Source: Candidatus Zixiibacteriota bacterium (GTDB lineage Bacteria; Zixibacteria; MSB-5A5; GN15; FEB-12). Taken from it: a stretch of 6,797 nucleotides of DNA. The notes below the pieces were generated by a model. It did no database searches, was not told where the DNA came from, and saw nothing but the letters and a program-made list of their open reading frames with translations. The position numbers and the translations under genes are program-made. The stretch is taken from positions 1 through 6,797 of the forward strand of contig JADFLZ010000118.1 in NCBI GenBank assembly GCA_022564135.1, given 5' to 3'. This document shows, piece after piece, positions 5,672 through 6,797 of the stretch. Position 1 is the first letter of the stretch. The number at the start of each line of letters is the position of its first letter.

Positions 5672-6148
5672 CTAAATAGACGAAGCGACAGAGTCCGGCG
5701 TTGAATTAATCACGGTATCGCCCATAATGCCGCCTTTGTGCTTTTTAATGTCCCCGTATTCTTCGCCATCTTCACCCTGATATTTCGAGGGACACTTCAC
5801 CAAAAGTTTATCAGCTACAAATTCGTTATCATGGCTGACTCCTTTGGCAACAACCGATACAGCCTGATCAAAATTTCCCGGGACTGTTCCATAATAGACA
5901 ACTTTCAGCCGCTCGGCAGAACTTTCATCTTCGGCTTCGGCATCATAGATGGTAAATTCAAGTCTTGATTCTTCGGAATTGTAGCTGACTTCCTCTTTGG
6001 AAATTTTGCCCATGACCTGAACCATTTCGCTTGAAGTCTTAGCCTCGGCTATTGATACGTAAACGATGGTTGAGTCAAGAAAACTGGTTATCCCCCATAT
6101 CATAGTCAGCGAAATAATAACCAGGCCTATAATTGTTTTAGCATTCAC
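5672..6148 (-). CDS. ccmE: Cytochrome c maturation heme chaperone CcmE, CxxxY variant
   Basis: 158 residues. An N-terminal membrane anchor (about 5-23) is followed by the periplasmic OB-fold domain: VQVMGKI (44-50), LEFTIYDA (63-70), KVVYYGTVPGNF (82-93), VVAKG and FVADKLLVKCPSKY (110-123). CcmE takes heme from CcmC on the inner membrane and hands it to the ligation step for c-type cytochromes. Classical CcmE binds heme covalently through a His in HxxxY; here that place reads C119-P-S-K-Y123, the CxxxY form known from Desulfovibrio and archaeal CcmE. The tail after 130 is short and Gly/Lys/Ser-rich. GTG is the start, with a GGAGG ten bases upstream (6159-6163) inside ccmD; the GTG overlaps the ccmD stop as GTGA, so the two are translationally coupled. 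An ATG two bases further in is out of frame. Confidence 0.93.
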   Translation of the reverse strand: MNAKTIIGLVIISLTMIWGITSFLDSTIVYVSIAEAKTSSEMVQVMGKISKEEVSYNSEESRLEFTIYDAEAEDESSAERLKVVYYGTVPGNFDQAVSVVAKGVSHDNEFVADKLLVKCPSKYQGEDGEEYGDIKKHKGGIMGDTVINSTPDSVASSI

Positions 6149-6258
6149 CTGCTTTTTTCCTCCAGTTTTTGAATTCGCTTATCAAGCTTCAGGAGAAATA
6201 TAAACAATCCTGCCCAGATTGCCAGCGTTACCGCCAGAGCTACGTAATTTCCATCCAT
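6145..6258 (-). CDS. ccmD: Small CcmD-family membrane protein
   Basis: A 37-residue protein, beginning MDGNYVALAVTLAIWAGLF and ending RIQKLEEKSR. It has one membrane helix (about 5-24) followed by a charged cytoplasmic tail, with the YVALAVTLxIWxGLFxFLLKLD pattern of the short alternative CcmD family seen in FCB-group bacteria. CcmD helps release heme-loaded CcmE from the CcmABC exporter. Position is decisive: it starts one base after the ccmC stop (TAAaATG) and its TGA overlaps the ccmE GTG by four bases (GTGA). Its ribosome site would be the weak AGGG inside the end of ccmC. Confidence 0.88.
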   Translation of the reverse strand: MDGNYVALAVTLAIWAGLFIFLLKLDKRIQKLEEKSR

Positions 6259-6259
6259 T

Positions 6260-6796
6260 TTAGTCTGTCCCTGTCATTTGTTTTCTTTTTAGTCTGTTTA
6301 ACCTCTTGGCCATGCTCAGCATCCAGAAATATAAAACGCTGAAAGCGGCCAGTGAAGAGAAGAATATCGAACGAACCTGCACTCCCATGGTAAATTTCAA
6401 ATTTTCATCTATGACCGCATCAGTCGGGTGCAGCGAGGTAACCATTCTGGGCACAACAAAAATCAAAAAGGGCACGGTCACAAAGGCAAAAATCGAATAA
6501 ACAGCCGAAAGCGTGGCCCGGCGGTCTTCGTCTTCGACAGCGCTTCTGAGGGCGAAAAAGGCGCCGTAAATCAACAGCAGGATAAATATCGAGGTTTGCC
6601 TCGGGTCCCAGTTCCAAAACGCCCCCCAGGTAACTTTGGCGAATATCGAGCCGGTTATTGTCGCCAGCAGACAGAAAATAAAGCCGAGACGGGCGGTATC
6701 CAGCGCATAATCATCGTCTATAAGCTTTCTGTTTTTTAAAAATCGCGCTGAGTAAAAAGCCGACATAGCGAAAGCGACCACACAAAGCCAGGCTTG
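6260..6796 (-). CDS. ccmC: Heme exporter/handling protein CcmC, 5' partial
   Basis: The frame is open to the right edge, so the N-terminus lies outside the window; the GTG at 6779-6781 is internal. 179 residues are visible, reading from QAWLC. The tryptophan-rich WWD signature TWGAFWNWDPRQTS, about residues 57-70 of the visible part (nt 6590-6631), marks the heme-handling superfamily of CcmC, CcmF and CcsA; the short length and the following CcmD and CcmE point to CcmC. Four hydrophobic helices are visible around the WWD loop, and a His in VTSLHPTD (nt 6428-6430) fits the second conserved periplasmic heme-ligand His. The first such His would be in the missing part. CcmC presents heme to CcmE at the periplasmic face of the inner membrane. 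It heads the visible ccmC-ccmD-ccmE-protease run; ccmA and ccmB are expected just beyond the window edge. Confidence 0.92.
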   Translation of the reverse strand, partial: QAWLCVVAFAMSAFYSARFLKNRKLIDDDYALDTARLGFIFCLLATITGSIFAKVTWGAFWNWDPRQTSIFILLLIYGAFFALRSAVEDEDRRATLSAVYSIFAFVTVPFLIFVVPRMVTSLHPTDAVIDENLKFTMGVQVRSIFFSSLAAFSVLYFWMLSMAKRLNRLKRKQMTGTD

Positions 6797-6797
6797 G

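Noticed and set aside
5263..5679. Plus-strand open frame opposite the protease gene
   Set aside because: It is a shadow of the minus-strand protease, which has clear DTG motifs.
6428..6739. Plus-strand open frame opposite ccmC
   Set aside because: Low-complexity shadow of ccmC; the minus frame has the WWD signature.

Overview
The window looks like a chromosomal piece of a Gram-negative, didermic, uncultured-lineage bacterium. The best lineage guess is Candidatus Zixibacteria or a near relative in the FCB group. The guess rests on the sulfotransferase-like protein with a C-terminal pair of dockerin-like repeats ending in 'FRG(G)P', a style I associate with that group, and on the FCB-type small CcmD. 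It is inferred from family style only. The outer membrane is shown by a TonB-dependent receptor, and c-type cytochrome use is shown by the ccm genes.

Layout. Positions 1-1426 (+) hold the 3' part of an exported arylsulfotransferase-type beta-propeller protein with a dockerin-like tail; its start lies before the window. Positions 1427-1994 hold no convincing gene. They carry a dense nest of repeats: a long imperfect inverted repeat, two different direct repeats (37 bp and 42 bp) each present twice, several perfect hairpins and three 17-bp tandem units. This nest lies between two converging genes. From 1995 to the right edge every gene is on the minus strand.

Reading the minus strand from the right edge, a cytochrome c maturation operon runs ccmC (cut by the window end), ccmD (37 codons), ccmE (CxxxY variant), then a secreted tandem retropepsin-like aspartic protease. 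The genes are packed with gaps or overlaps of 1, -4 and 2 bases. After a short AT-rich gap comes a sigma70-like promoter, a cobalamin riboswitch and a BtuB-like TonB-dependent receptor, which together form a B12-repressible uptake unit. Last is a small STAS/SpoIIAA-like protein with its own twin promoter candidates.

How the genes fit together. CcmC, CcmD and CcmE handle heme delivery to apocytochromes c in the periplasm. The CcmE carries Cys in place of the usual heme-binding His, so the lineage probably uses the variant System I. The protease is translationally linked to ccmE and may act on periplasmic proteins, but its target is unknown. The receptor imports a corrinoid when the riboswitch senses low cobalamin. 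The most unusual items are the single-chain double retropepsin at the end of a ccm operon, the composite repeat nest, and a possible expression platform in which the B12 box can pair with sequence just ahead of the btuB ribosome binding site.
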